64,000 bases of DNA from Azospirillum oryzae (GTDB lineage Bacteria; Pseudomonadota; Alphaproteobacteria; Azospirillales; Azospirillaceae): the NCBI RefSeq assembly GCF_900177515.1, contig NZ_FXAK01000007.1, forward strand, positions 2,464,501-2,528,500, given 5' to 3'. The position numbers and the translations under genes were made by a program. Under the pieces are notes generated by a model. That model saw only the letters and a list, made by a program, of their open reading frames with translations. It searched no databases and was not told the DNA's origin. Of this stretch, positions 51,963-58,794 are shown piece after piece (the first letter of the stretch is position 1; every line of letters starts with the position of its first letter).

Positions 51963-52313
51963 TCAACCCTCCACCGGTTCGCCGGCCCGGAGACGGCGGG
52001 AGATTTCGAAGGCGCCCAGCGCGCAGCCGCGCACCGCATCACGGATGGGGCTCTTCGGCTTCCACTGGTCGTTGGCCCAGGGCCAGAGGTCGCAGGGCTT
52101 GCCGGGCGGGTAGTCGGCCCGCACGAGATCGGAAGCGCCGGCATTGAGCAGGTAGACGCCACCGGCGGCGGCCAAGTCGCCGTCGGTGTAGACGGCATCT
52201 CCGTCGGCGGGACGCTGCTCCGCGGTGCGGACGCGCGCCATCTCAGCGGCGATGAGGGTCAAGGCGACGATGTCGTCCAGCGCGAAGCCGGGAGGGAGCG
52301 GAAAAGAGGTCAT
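51963..52313 (-). CDS. Hypothetical early protein, 116 residues
   Basis: MTSFPLPPGFALDDIVALTL, DLAAAGGVYLLNAGASDLVR, YPPGKPCDLWPWANDQWKPK, then a helix ending SRRLRAGEPVEG. The WPW-xxxxWKP segment recurs in phage proteins of this kind and predicts a compact single domain, but function is unknown. GAAAAGAGG precedes the start; its start overlaps the exonuclease stop by 4 bp (ATGA). Confidence 0.6.
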   Translation of the reverse strand: MTSFPLPPGFALDDIVALTLIAAEMARVRTAEQRPADGDAVYTDGDLAAAGGVYLLNAGASDLVRADYPPGKPCDLWPWANDQWKPKSPIRDAVRGCALGAFEISRRLRAGEPVEG

Positions 52314-53092
52314 GCGGGGAGCCTCCAGCACCGGTCCTGCCAGCTGCAGAACCGGCACCCAAAGTGGTCGCGGGAAAGGGCGATGCGCGGCAGCAGCTCG
52401 TTGGCGTCGGTGGCTTCCAGCACCTGGACGCCACGGTCGGTCATGCGCTGCGCAAGCGCCGGATCGAAGGGAACCTCCTCGACGAGGATTTCCATCGTGT
52501 CGGAGTTGATCGCGGTGAAGATCGCAGGAGCGTCGGTCAGCTCCATGTACGCCTGATAGGTCGCAATCTGGCCGGCATAGACCGGCTTGGAGATCGTGAC
52601 GCCCTTCTTGCGGGTGTCCTGCCAGGACTTGTTGTTGAGGGCCTTGCACTCCCACAGGGCGGGCGTGGCGATGGGACAGGGCGAGCCGTCGGCCATGCCG
52701 ACGATGACGCCGTCGATATGACCAGCGATCCGGCTGCCAGCCGTCCGAAAGCCGAACTGGCGGCCGTCGGCGCGCTCGGTGCGCAGGTCCAGCCCGGCCA
52801 GCCGGAGCCAACCGGCCATCATGTCCTCGAAGCGGTGGCCCCGCTCGAAGACACGGAGGATTTGCGCGGAGAACTCCCGGCCGGGATCGACCGGGGTTCC
52901 GGTGAACTCGAACTGGAGCGCCCGCAGGCACTCCACGCCCAGACGGGAGCCGCCGAGGTAGGTCCGCCGCTGCTCCCTTTCCGCCCGCCGGCGCAGGCCG
53001 GCGTCGATCAGGTCGTTCAGCGACGGCGGTGCCGGAGCCTGACCGGGGACGAAGCCCGAGCCGCTGTTGAGGTCGATCAGCGCGGCGCCCAT
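52310..53092 (-). CDS. Cas4/RecB-like PD-(D/E)XK exonuclease with probable Fe-S cluster
   Basis: 260 residues. Nuclease residues are D127 in AGHIDGVIVG and E148-x-K150 in ALWECKALNN; the helix QIATYQAYMEL carries the usual Gln. Four cysteines, C55 in LGVECLRAL and C246, C249, C255 in GCRFCSWQDRCW, match the 4Fe-4S arrangement of Cas4 and AddB. Without cas genes, it is best read as the phage recombination exonuclease, acting with the SSB-like and Sak4-like proteins of the same operon. Start 53092 overlaps the upstream stop (TGATG). Confidence 0.82.
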   Translation of the reverse strand: MGAALIDLNSGSGFVPGQAPAPPSLNDLIDAGLRRRAEREQRRTYLGGSRLGVECLRALQFEFTGTPVDPGREFSAQILRVFERGHRFEDMMAGWLRLAGLDLRTERADGRQFGFRTAGSRIAGHIDGVIVGMADGSPCPIATPALWECKALNNKSWQDTRKKGVTISKPVYAGQIATYQAYMELTDAPAIFTAINSDTMEILVEEVPFDPALAQRMTDRGVQVLEATDANELLPRIALSRDHFGCRFCSWQDRCWRLPA

Positions 53093-53448
53093 CAGAAGGG
53101 CACCTCGTCGTCGGTCAGCGGCGACTGCCGGTCCATCGACTTCTTGAAGCCGGTAACGGCGGCGGTGATCAGCCGGTCGATGTCCTCGGCCGAGCGGTTG
53201 AAGAAGGGCTCCATCAGGCCCAGCTCGGTCAGTGCCTCGGCGAACGGGCGCCGGGCATCCTTGATGGCCTGTTTTTCCATCTTGGTCATGTCGACCATGC
53301 CGTCGTTCCTCCTGGAGGTGGACGACCAGAATTTCAGGTGGTGCATGCTGCAGAAGCGGCGCACCGGCGCGGCGGGACGATGGGGATCCACGAAGATGAA
53401 CCCCCGGTCCTGAAAACCGCAGACGGCGCAGGCGTGCGGCGCGGTCAT
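53092..53448 (-). CDS. Zinc-ribbon-containing small protein, DUF6511-like
   Basis: 118 residues. N-terminal CAVCGF and RFCSMHHLKFWS form a CxxC...CxxH zinc site; the C-terminal half is helical (DMTKMEKQAIKDARRPFAEA, LTELGLMEPFFNRSAEDIDR) and ends DDEVPF. The order resembles DUF6511 proteins of phages in alphaproteobacteria. Function unknown. It is coupled to both neighbours. Confidence 0.6.
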   Translation of the reverse strand: MTAPHACAVCGFQDRGFIFVDPHRPAAPVRRFCSMHHLKFWSSTSRRNDGMVDMTKMEKQAIKDARRPFAEALTELGLMEPFFNRSAEDIDRLITAAVTGFKKSMDRQSPLTDDEVPF

Positions 53449-53669
53449 CCGCCGTAGAGAAGCGAGTCGACCGGCGTCGTGTTGCCCTTTGCGGCCTCCC
53501 CCGACGCCACCACCACGTAGCGGCTGATTGCCGCCGCCGCGATGGCCTCCAACTCGAAGAGCCGGAGTGTCCGGAGCTGACGGTCGAGTTGGAGGGTTGC
53601 TTCGAGCCATTCGCCAATCGCCTTCGCCGCTTCCCGGGTTGCGTGTGCCTGGAACTCGTCGTCGGTCAC
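53445..53669 (-). CDS. Small hypothetical early protein, 74 residues
   Basis: MTDDEFQAHATREAAKAIGE followed by LQLDRQLRTLRLFELEAIAA; acidic helical. Its stop overlaps the start of the zinc-ribbon gene (ATGA) and it begins 4 bp after the SSB-like gene, so it is certainly within the operon's translated series. No family recognised. Confidence 0.55.
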   Translation of the reverse strand: MTDDEFQAHATREAAKAIGEWLEATLQLDRQLRTLRLFELEAIAAAAISRYVVVASGEAAKGNTTPVDSLLYGG

Positions 53670-53673
53670 GAGA

Positions 53674-54432
53674 TCAGCCGTTCAGCCAAGCCGGGCCGGC
53701 GGCCTTGGCCGGCTGCTGCTGGGCGGGGGCGGCCTGCTGCTGGGCGGCGGGCTGTGTGCCACCGTTGCCACCCCAGGCCGGACCGGCGGCGGGCTTCGCC
53801 TGGGCCGGCGGGCTTGCGGTCGCGGCGCCGCCGCCCCAGGCGGGCTTTCCGGCGGCCGGCGCACCGCCGGTAGCGCCACCGGCTTTCGCCGGGAGCGGCA
53901 CGTCCTGGCCGTTCATGATGGCCTGCCACTCGGCCCGGTCGGGCGTGATCACGGTCTTGATGACGTTCTTGTCGTCGTAGTTGCCGGACCCGTCCGGCTT
54001 CGGCTTGCCCTTCTCCACCTCGATCAGGGCGGCGAACTCGATGCCGGAGAACGCCGCAAAGTTGGGGAGCTGGCGCTTCTGCACCGCGGCGGGGCTCATG
54101 TCGTCGGGGCGGATGCCCAGCGCCGACTCCACCATGGCGCGCATGATGGACTTCGACACCTTCCAGCCCTTCGACACGCCCTTCTCGTCGACGCTGCCGC
54201 CGCTGACCACCATGTTGGTGAACAGCTTGCGGTTGGCGTTCGGGCCCATCATCACGGTGAACTCGAAGTCGAGCATCATCGCGTCGCTGCTGTTGCTGGC
54301 CTTCAGCAAACCCTGGTCGCCGGGCGCGTAGCCATCGACGCCGCCGGGGCGGATGACGCCCTTCAGCTTGGCGTAGCAGGGCGGGATCAGGTCGCCGGAG
54401 CGTTGCGGCTCGGCGTCGTTGAAATCGAGCAT
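53674..54432 (-). CDS. Probable single-stranded-DNA-binding protein
   Basis: 252 residues. The N-terminal ~155 residues look like a beta-barrel with MLDFNDAEPQRSGDLIPPCY, MMLDFEFTVMMGPNANRKLF and SKGWKVSKSIMRAMVESALG. The last ~75 are low-complexity Gln/Pro/Ala/Gly (GGGAATASPPAQAKPAAGPA) ending AGPAWLNG, the architecture of phage SSBs. It follows Sak4 directly; Sak4-SSB pairs are common because Sak4 annealing depends on its cognate SSB. AAGGAG lies before the start. The SSB call is inferred from architecture and neighbour. Confidence 0.62.
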   Translation of the reverse strand: MLDFNDAEPQRSGDLIPPCYAKLKGVIRPGGVDGYAPGDQGLLKASNSSDAMMLDFEFTVMMGPNANRKLFTNMVVSGGSVDEKGVSKGWKVSKSIMRAMVESALGIRPDDMSPAAVQKRQLPNFAAFSGIEFAALIEVEKGKPKPDGSGNYDDKNVIKTVITPDRAEWQAIMNGQDVPLPAKAGGATGGAPAAGKPAWGGGAATASPPAQAKPAAGPAWGGNGGTQPAAQQQAAPAQQQPAKAAGPAWLNG

Positions 54433-54445
54433 CGCTCGAACTCCT

Positions 54446-55291
54446 TCAGGTCGCGGGGGTGTTGGTGGGAATGGTGTGCGTCAGGCGTTCGGCCGCCGGC
54501 TGGGCCGGCCCGTCGATCTTCGCCATCAGCTTGCCGAGGTGCGGCTCTTCGATCAGGTCGAGCCGGCCGGAACGGTCCTTGGCCGGATAGCCCCACTCGT
54601 TCATGGTGTGGCAGACGAAGGCGCGGTAAGGCGGGCCGTCGATCGGGCGCATCTCGACCATGGAAATCAGCTGGTCGACGATGCCGGGGATCTCCAAACC
54701 GGCCTTGCTGCCCTCGATCTGCATCGACCAGTAGGGCACCTTGTAGTCGTCGACCTTCTTGTCGAGGATGCCGACCAGCCAGACGTTGAGCCCCGGCGTG
54801 TGCTGCCACTGCGTCAGCCAGCCGATGACTTCCTGGCCGAGCAGCCCATAGGCGCCGCGGGTGTCCGGCTTTCCCTTCTCGGTGAAGGCCTGGGGCTGCC
54901 CCTTGGCCCATTGGAAGCACAGACGCGACGCCACGGTGATGGAGTCGACGAACAGCGTCTTGTACTTCGACAGGTCGATGCCGCCGGAATCCGAGACGAC
55001 GAAGTCATAGTGGGCCTGGGAATAGGGCTGATCAGGGCGCAGCGCCGGGTTCGGCCCGCCGATCAGGCAGGCGAGGTTCCGGCATTCGTCCCAGGTCCGG
55101 CCCTCGATGGAGTCGCCCGTCCAGCCCTGCACCGACAAGTCGCCGGCCTCCAGGTTGACGAACAGGGTGGTGGCTGGGTCGAGCGTCCACAGGAGCGACG
55201 TCTTGCCGATGCCCGACGGACCGACGATGACGCCTTTCTTGCCGCGTGGCCGCTCCATCCGCTCGGTCGCGGTGGTGATCTTGAAGGCCAT
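54446..55291 (-). CDS. Sak4-like RecA-fold recombinase (AAA_24)
   Basis: 281 residues. Walker A is IVGPSGIGKTSLLWTLD near residue 25, Walker B YKTLFVDSITVASRL near residue 110, and the RecA-core residue pattern continues in LNVWLVGILDKKVDDYKV. Sak4 proteins are minimal RAD51-like single-strand-annealing recombinases of phages. Gene order in transcription is RuvC-like, small genes, Sak4, SSB-like, two small genes, exonuclease, a complete recombination set. Start MAFKITTATERMER at 55291. Confidence 0.85.
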   Translation of the reverse strand: MAFKITTATERMERPRGKKGVIVGPSGIGKTSLLWTLDPATTLFVNLEAGDLSVQGWTGDSIEGRTWDECRNLACLIGGPNPALRPDQPYSQAHYDFVVSDSGGIDLSKYKTLFVDSITVASRLCFQWAKGQPQAFTEKGKPDTRGAYGLLGQEVIGWLTQWQHTPGLNVWLVGILDKKVDDYKVPYWSMQIEGSKAGLEIPGIVDQLISMVEMRPIDGPPYRAFVCHTMNEWGYPAKDRSGRLDLIEEPHLGKLMAKIDGPAQPAAERLTHTIPTNTPAT

Positions 55292-55293
55292 GG

Positions 55294-55497
55294 TCAGCTG
55301 CCCTCCCAGCAGGAGATTTCTTCGTCGGCCGCTTCCTCCGGGGAGGAAGCGATCGCCCCCTCCTCCGTCCCGAAGATCTTCACGGCGTTGTCGAAGCAGG
55401 CGGGAGCGAGCTTCCAGGCGTCGTCCGAGGTGGCCGCCTGCCGGGCCTGGAAGCGGGCGGCGCAGGCCGCCAGCCACTCGTCCTTGGTCCGAGCCAT
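55294..55497 (-). CDS. Small hypothetical early protein, 67 residues
   Basis: MARTKDEWLAACAARFQARQ with a helical core and an acidic C-terminus (TEEGAIASSPEEAADEEISC). Stop is 2 bp from the Sak4 start, implying coupled translation. Short phage proteins of similar sequence occur beside Sak4 genes; function unknown. Confidence 0.6.
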   Translation of the reverse strand: MARTKDEWLAACAARFQARQAATSDDAWKLAPACFDNAVKIFGTEEGAIASSPEEAADEEISCWEGS

Positions 55498-55501
55498 CGG
55501 G

Positions 55502-55744
55502 TCAGCCCTCCCCCGGCTCGGCACCGGTGGGAGCGGGTTCGCCCTGCTCCTCGGCCGCGTCGTCGCGCTTGCGGGGCGAGACCAGCTTGGAGGTGATGAT
55601 CGCCTCGCCGCCGGCGCCGACGATGTGGTCCGTCAGCTCCTTCAGCTTGGCCTTGGTGTCGGCGACCTGCTCGGCCAGGGCGAAGGCGTCGCCGTCCTCG
55701 ACGGGGATGGTCGCCTTCAGGGTGATGCGGAGTTCCTGAGCCAT
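55502..55744 (-). CDS. Small hypothetical early protein, 80 residues
   Basis: MAQELRITLKATIPVEDGDA, then a helix FALAEQVADTKAKLKELTDH, and an acidic/Pro tail. A single small alpha/beta unit, perhaps a recombination accessory. The ATG at 55744 overlaps the stop of the upstream gene. No family recognised. Confidence 0.58.
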   Translation of the reverse strand: MAQELRITLKATIPVEDGDAFALAEQVADTKAKLKELTDHIVGAGGEAIITSKLVSPRKRDDAAEEQGEPAPTGAEPGEG

Positions 55745-56232
55745 CAGGCGGCCACCCCGCCGGCCTTCGCCGGCTCGATCTTGAAGGTGGGCTTGCCGAA
55801 CTCCAGCGTGCGGGCCGGTTCGAACAGGGTGCGCAGGCTGGCCGGCCAGCTGGTGTAGGCGCGCTCGCTGACCTTGCGCTCGACGGTCAGGTAATCGCCG
55901 ACAGGTTCGCCCATGTCGAGCAGCTGGGCCTCGATGTCGACCAGCTTGTCCTGGTCCCACTTCGGCTTCTTCGGCAGATCGGCGGCGACGATGAAATCGC
56001 CGACGGCCAGGGTCACCTTGCCGCTGTCCTTGCCGAGGACGCGGCGCTGGGCGGTGGCACGCTCGCCGAAGCGCACCAGCAGCGCGGCCTCCAGCGCCGC
56101 CTTGACGGCCTTCAGGCGGTTGTCGAGGGCGCTGACTTCCTCTTGCAGGAGGTGGAGCTGGTCCACCGGCAGCGCGGCGCGTTCGCCATGCTGCATGGCG
56201 AGGAATTGGTCGAGGGTCACACGGTTGCTCAT
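55744..56232 (-). CDS. Hypothetical early protein, 162 residues
   Basis: Starts MSNRVTLDQFLAMQHGERAA with GGTTCCCC before it. Helical first half (LHLLQEEVSALDNRLKAVKA, LEAALLVRFGERATA), then a beta segment DSGKVTLAVGDFIVAADLPK and C-terminal YTSWPASLRTLFEPARTLEF. Homologues are found in phage recombination operons. Its function is unknown. Confidence 0.6.
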   Translation of the reverse strand: MSNRVTLDQFLAMQHGERAALPVDQLHLLQEEVSALDNRLKAVKAALEAALLVRFGERATAQRRVLGKDSGKVTLAVGDFIVAADLPKKPKWDQDKLVDIEAQLLDMGEPVGDYLTVERKVSERAYTSWPASLRTLFEPARTLEFGKPTFKIEPAKAGGVAA

Positions 56233-56249
56233 GGGGGAACCTTTCCGGG

Positions 56250-56738
56250 TCAGGGGGTGGTGAAGTTCTGGTGGAGGCCCCACCAAGCGATCAGCGCCGA
56301 CTCGGCGCGGCCGTCGTCCTTCACGCGGGCGAAGAGGCCAGCCTGGGTGGGGAAAAGGTTCTTGGCGATGGCGCGGGAGGCGTCCTTGCCGCTGTCCTTC
56401 TGGATGCGATGCCAGCGCTTCCAGGTCTGCGGCGGCACCATCTCGGTGCGGATGTTGAAGGCGGCCAGAGCGCCGAGGATGCCGCCGAAGGTCTTGCCGA
56501 AGGCGAACATGGAGCTGACGCCCTGACCGGGCATGGCGCCCACCTGCTCGACGACGGCGACGTCGGGGCGCAGCTCGCCCTGGATGACGCGGGCCAATTC
56601 GATGAAGTCAGGCTCGGTCTTCTTCTTCCCGCCGCGGGCGAGCTGCAGCACCGGCAGGTCGTAGACCCGGATCGAGGGTCCGTCGAGATAGGTCAGGGCA
56701 CCGGACAAGCCGGGGTCGATGCCGAGGATCACGGCCAT
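56250..56738 (-). CDS. RuvC-like Holliday junction resolvase
   Basis: 162 residues, RNase H fold. Acidic residues: D8 in ILGIDPGLSGALTYL, E64 in VAVVEQVGAMPGQG, and Asp at about 141-142 in KDDGRAESALIAWWG. MFAFGKTFGGILGALAAFNI and VPPQTWKRWH match phage RuvC-type crossover-junction nucleases. It resolves recombination and replication branches before packaging. Confidence 0.88.
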   Translation of the reverse strand: MAVILGIDPGLSGALTYLDGPSIRVYDLPVLQLARGGKKKTEPDFIELARVIQGELRPDVAVVEQVGAMPGQGVSSMFAFGKTFGGILGALAAFNIRTEMVPPQTWKRWHRIQKDSGKDASRAIAKNLFPTQAGLFARVKDDGRAESALIAWWGLHQNFTTP

Positions 56739-56749
56739 GGGGAAGGCTT

Positions 56750-56986
56750 TCAGTCGGTGGGGAGAGGGGAGCAGCCGGCGCGGTGCAGCGTGGCGCGCAG
56801 CTTGGCGAGGTAGACGAGGCGGACCGGGCCATCCCAGCCGTTCGGGGAGAAGGTGAAGGCGTGCTTCCGACCGTTCGCCACGAAGCACAGGCGGGGGTGC
56901 TTCTTGGCGCGTCCCAGGCGGTAATCGGCGATACCATGCCGGGCCAACTCGGCCGTCAGCAGCTTGATGAGAGGGCGGCCTTTCAT
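56750..56986 (-). CDS. Small hypothetical early protein, 78 residues
   Basis: MKGRPLIKLLTAELARHGIA, then RLCFVANGRKHAFTFSPNGW and VRLVYLAKLRATLHRAGC. The helix-strand-strand-helix order with a basic face resembles a small dsRNA-binding-like (HicA-like) fold, though the toxin histidine is not clear. Probably a nucleic-acid-binding accessory. Coupled to the preceding 44-residue gene by 3 bp. Confidence 0.55.
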   Translation of the reverse strand: MKGRPLIKLLTAELARHGIADYRLGRAKKHPRLCFVANGRKHAFTFSPNGWDGPVRLVYLAKLRATLHRAGCSPLPTD

Positions 56987-56989
56987 GGC

Positions 56990-57124
56990 TCACCCGCCGA
57001 TGATCAGGCTGAAAGCCAGAAGCCCAGCCCACAGCAGGGCCAGCGCAACCGCATTGCCGATCAGCGGGAGAATAGGCAAAGCGCGGGCGTTCGCGCCCTT
57101 CGGCGCGTTGATCGGAACCACCAT
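56990..57124 (-). CDS. 44-residue single-span membrane protein
   Basis: Too short for usual ORF calling. MVVPINAPKGANARALPILP then LIGNAVALALLWAGLLAFSL and IIGG. ATG 57124 is preceded by GGAG at ten bases; the stop is 3 bp before the next gene. The hydrophobic helix (about 18-43) indicates an inner-membrane miniprotein, perhaps for superinfection control. It heads the early operon after cro. Confidence 0.55.
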   Translation of the reverse strand: MVVPINAPKGANARALPILPLIGNAVALALLWAGLLAFSLIIGG

Positions 57125-57154
57125 CGACAGGTCTCCGTCCAGGCTGTGAGCGCG

Positions 57155-57394
57155 CTATCGCGGCTGCGGAGCGGCGCTCTTCGGTTCGAGGGCTTTGACT
57201 TCCAGGGTGCAGCCGTAGAAGTCGTTCGGCGTGACGAGACCTCCGGTCTCCTTCACGATCCTGGCCATCACGTCAGGCTGAGGGATGCGCTTGCCGCGCC
57301 GGTACCGGTTGACCGCTGCCTGGGTCGAACCGATGAGGGCCGCGAAGGACGTTTCCGTGTGCCGAGCGAGGGCTAACCATTGGTCCAGCGTCAT
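57155..57394 (-). CDS. Cro-like HTH regulator (YdaS/Cro type)
   Basis: 79 residues: MTLDQWLALARHTETSFAAL then IGSTQAAVNRYRRGKRIPQP, a helix-turn-helix of the Cro/YdaS group, and a Pro-Gln-rich tail. It is divergent from the CI gene across 93 bp that hold two palindromes. As in lambda, it is first gene of the early operon and presumably represses cI in the lytic cycle. Confidence 0.85.
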   Translation of the reverse strand: MTLDQWLALARHTETSFAALIGSTQAAVNRYRRGKRIPQPDVMARIVKETGGLVTPNDFYGCTLEVKALEPKSAAPQPR

Positions 57395-57397
57395 AAC

Positions 57398-57478
57398 GAA
57401 TTGGATTACACCAATTCAGATTATCGCGGCAAGCGGTATGTGCAAACCGGTGTGGACTTTCTAATACCAGTACGGTAT
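57398..57478. promoter_or_regulatory. Immunity-region operators between cro and cI
   Basis: Two palindromes: GAATTGG-(6)-CCAATTC (57398-57417), immediately upstream of cro, and ATACC-AGTAC-GGTAT (57464-57478), ten bases upstream of the CI ATG. A further GGTAT half-site is at 57435. Cro and CI probably bind one or both. Confidence 0.6.
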
Positions 57479-57487
57479 CGTTCAAGC

Positions 57488-58162
57488 ATGAGCACATTGC
57501 GCGAATTGCGGCAGGCCGCCGGGTTGAGCCAAGAGAAGCTGGCAGAACTGGCCGGGACCTCGCAGCCGCAGATCAACAAGCTGGAAGCCGGTCAGCGGAA
57601 GATGACCGTCGACTGGGCCGTGAAACTTGCGAAGCCGTTGGGCGTCGAGCCCGCGGCGCTTTTAGGGCTGGGCCTCATAGAGCCCCCTTTATCGGGATCG
57701 GAGCTCAAGAACACTACAAGGGCCCTCCGCAACGCAATCACCGCGCAGCCTCAAGCCCTAGTCCTTCCCAACAATCCTCACGAAAACATGCCAGTCCGCG
57801 CCGCAGCCCGCGGCGGTGTCGATCAGGAGATGTTCCTGGAGGACGGCCCCATCGATTGGGTGAAGAAACCGGACTACCTGAAGAACGCCCGCGATCCGTA
57901 CGGTATGTATGTGGTCGGCGAATCGATGATGCCCCGTTTCCGACCGGCTCAGATCCTTCACATCAACCCGTACAAGCCCCCGGCCTGCGGCGCCGGCGTA
58001 ATCGTCGTGAAGCGCAACCAAGCCATCCTGATCAAGGAATTCGTTCGGCGGTCACCGGAGGGCGTGGTCCTGCGGGAGTACCAGCCGGAGGCGCGGGAGT
58101 TCACCGTGGCCGAGGAAGACCTCGACACCGTCCATACCGTCGTCGGACTACAGGAGCCATAA
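57488..58162 (+). CDS. CI-type repressor with S24 LexA-like domain
   Basis: 224 residues. HTH_3 domain 5-58 (LRELRQAAGLSQEKLAELAG, TSQPQINKLEAG); linker to about 100; then the S24 peptidase fold with serine S146 in VVGESMMPRF and lysine K183 in AILIKEFVRR. Such repressors self-cleave when RecA is activated, linking induction to DNA damage; a possible cleavage region is VRAAARGGVD. ATG 57488 is the domain start. A terminator follows. Confidence 0.92.
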   Translation: MSTLRELRQAAGLSQEKLAELAGTSQPQINKLEAGQRKMTVDWAVKLAKPLGVEPAALLGLGLIEPPLSGSELKNTTRALRNAITAQPQALVLPNNPHENMPVRAAARGGVDQEMFLEDGPIDWVKKPDYLKNARDPYGMYVVGESMMPRFRPAQILHINPYKPPACGAGVIVVKRNQAILIKEFVRRSPEGVVLREYQPEAREFTVAEEDLDTVHTVVGLQEP

Positions 58163-58216
58163 CCCATACCGGATTGGATTTAGAAAGCTCTGGACTGAAA
58201 ACACCATGTCGGCATA

Positions 58217-58270
58217 GCGTCTCCCTGCGGCTGGGCATCAAGCCCGCCGGTCAACCAGGGAGGCGCTTTT
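58217..58270 (+). terminator. Terminator after the CI gene
   Basis: GCGTCTCCCTG (58217-58227) pairs with CAGGGAGGCGC (58256-58266) with one G-U, and an inner GGGC/GCCC stem, followed by TTTTGTTT. It ends the repressor transcript 55 bp after the stop. Confidence 0.8.
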
Positions 58271-58306
58271 GTTTGGGCAGGCCGCCCCGCGGTGGGGCGA
58301 TGCAGA

Positions 58307-58387
58307 ATTTGCGGGAGTTACCCGCAAATCGCCTCAGTATGAGCAGAAAATTCGGGGCACTGATGATGCACTCGTCGAGTGCATCAT
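58307..58387. repeat. Two strong palindromes in the 355-bp gap after cI
   Basis: ATTTGCGGG-AGTTA-CCCGCAAAT (58307-58329) and ATGATGCACTCG-T-CGAGTGCATCAT (58363-58387), a 12-bp perfect inverted repeat with a single central base. The gap 58163-58517 holds no supported gene. They are operator-sized and lie downstream of the terminator of cI and of the RHH gene's stop. Confidence 0.7.
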
Positions 58388-58517
58388 TCCACACGGCGCG
58401 TGAAATGATCGTCGGTGGCCACAGGCCAACAGCCCAGTTTGGTTTATCGGCAGAACTGAGAAACCAGTTTGCGACACCATGTCACGAACCAACTCACCAA
58501 ACCGCTGGCCGACGCGG

Positions 58518-58685
58518 TCAGGAAGGCTTCTTCTCCGCCTCGACCTCTAGTGCAATCTGGATGAGACGTCGGATTGCCTCGCCTTCAGTATCGACCTGAT
58601 TCGCAAAGCGCCATTCACGGATCGCGCGCCGCAATGACGGCTCCATCAGCATCTGAATGCGCTCTGTCTTTGGTTCGCTAGCCAT
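58518..58685 (-). CDS. Small ribbon-helix-helix (Arc/CopG-like) regulator
   Basis: 55 residues from ATG 58685: MASEPKTERIQMLMEPSLRR then AIREWRFANQVDTEGEAIRR and LIQIALEVEAEKKPS. The strand-helix-helix and the ERIQMLMEPSLRRAI ribbon match the Arc group. Divergent from the Rha-like gene across a 10-bp inverted repeat that it may bind. A GTG at 58766 would lengthen it by 27 residues without homology. Confidence 0.7.
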   Translation of the reverse strand: MASEPKTERIQMLMEPSLRRAIREWRFANQVDTEGEAIRRLIQIALEVEAEKKPS

Positions 58686-58726
58686 GCAGCCGAACCTAAG
58701 CGGGACACTGGATGTAGGCAATATGC

Positions 58727-58767
58727 TTGACATGTGTATGTCGCTTATGAAATGTGTGACATACACA
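58727..58767. promoter_or_regulatory. Divergent control region of the RHH and Rha-like genes
   Basis: TTGACA (58727-58732) followed by TGTGTATGTC (58733-58742) and its exact reverse complement GACATACACA (58758-58767), spacer 15 nt. The repeat overlaps the expected promoter spacer, where an RHH dimer pair would block transcription. No clean -10 hexamer was seen. Confidence 0.55.
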
Positions 58768-58794
58768 ACCTACACATATGGGTCGGAGGATGCA

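Noticed and set aside
52310..53092. CRISPR-associated Cas4
   Set aside because: The nuclease resembles Cas4, but there are no other cas genes and no repeat-spacer array anywhere in the window; the neighbours are phage recombination genes.
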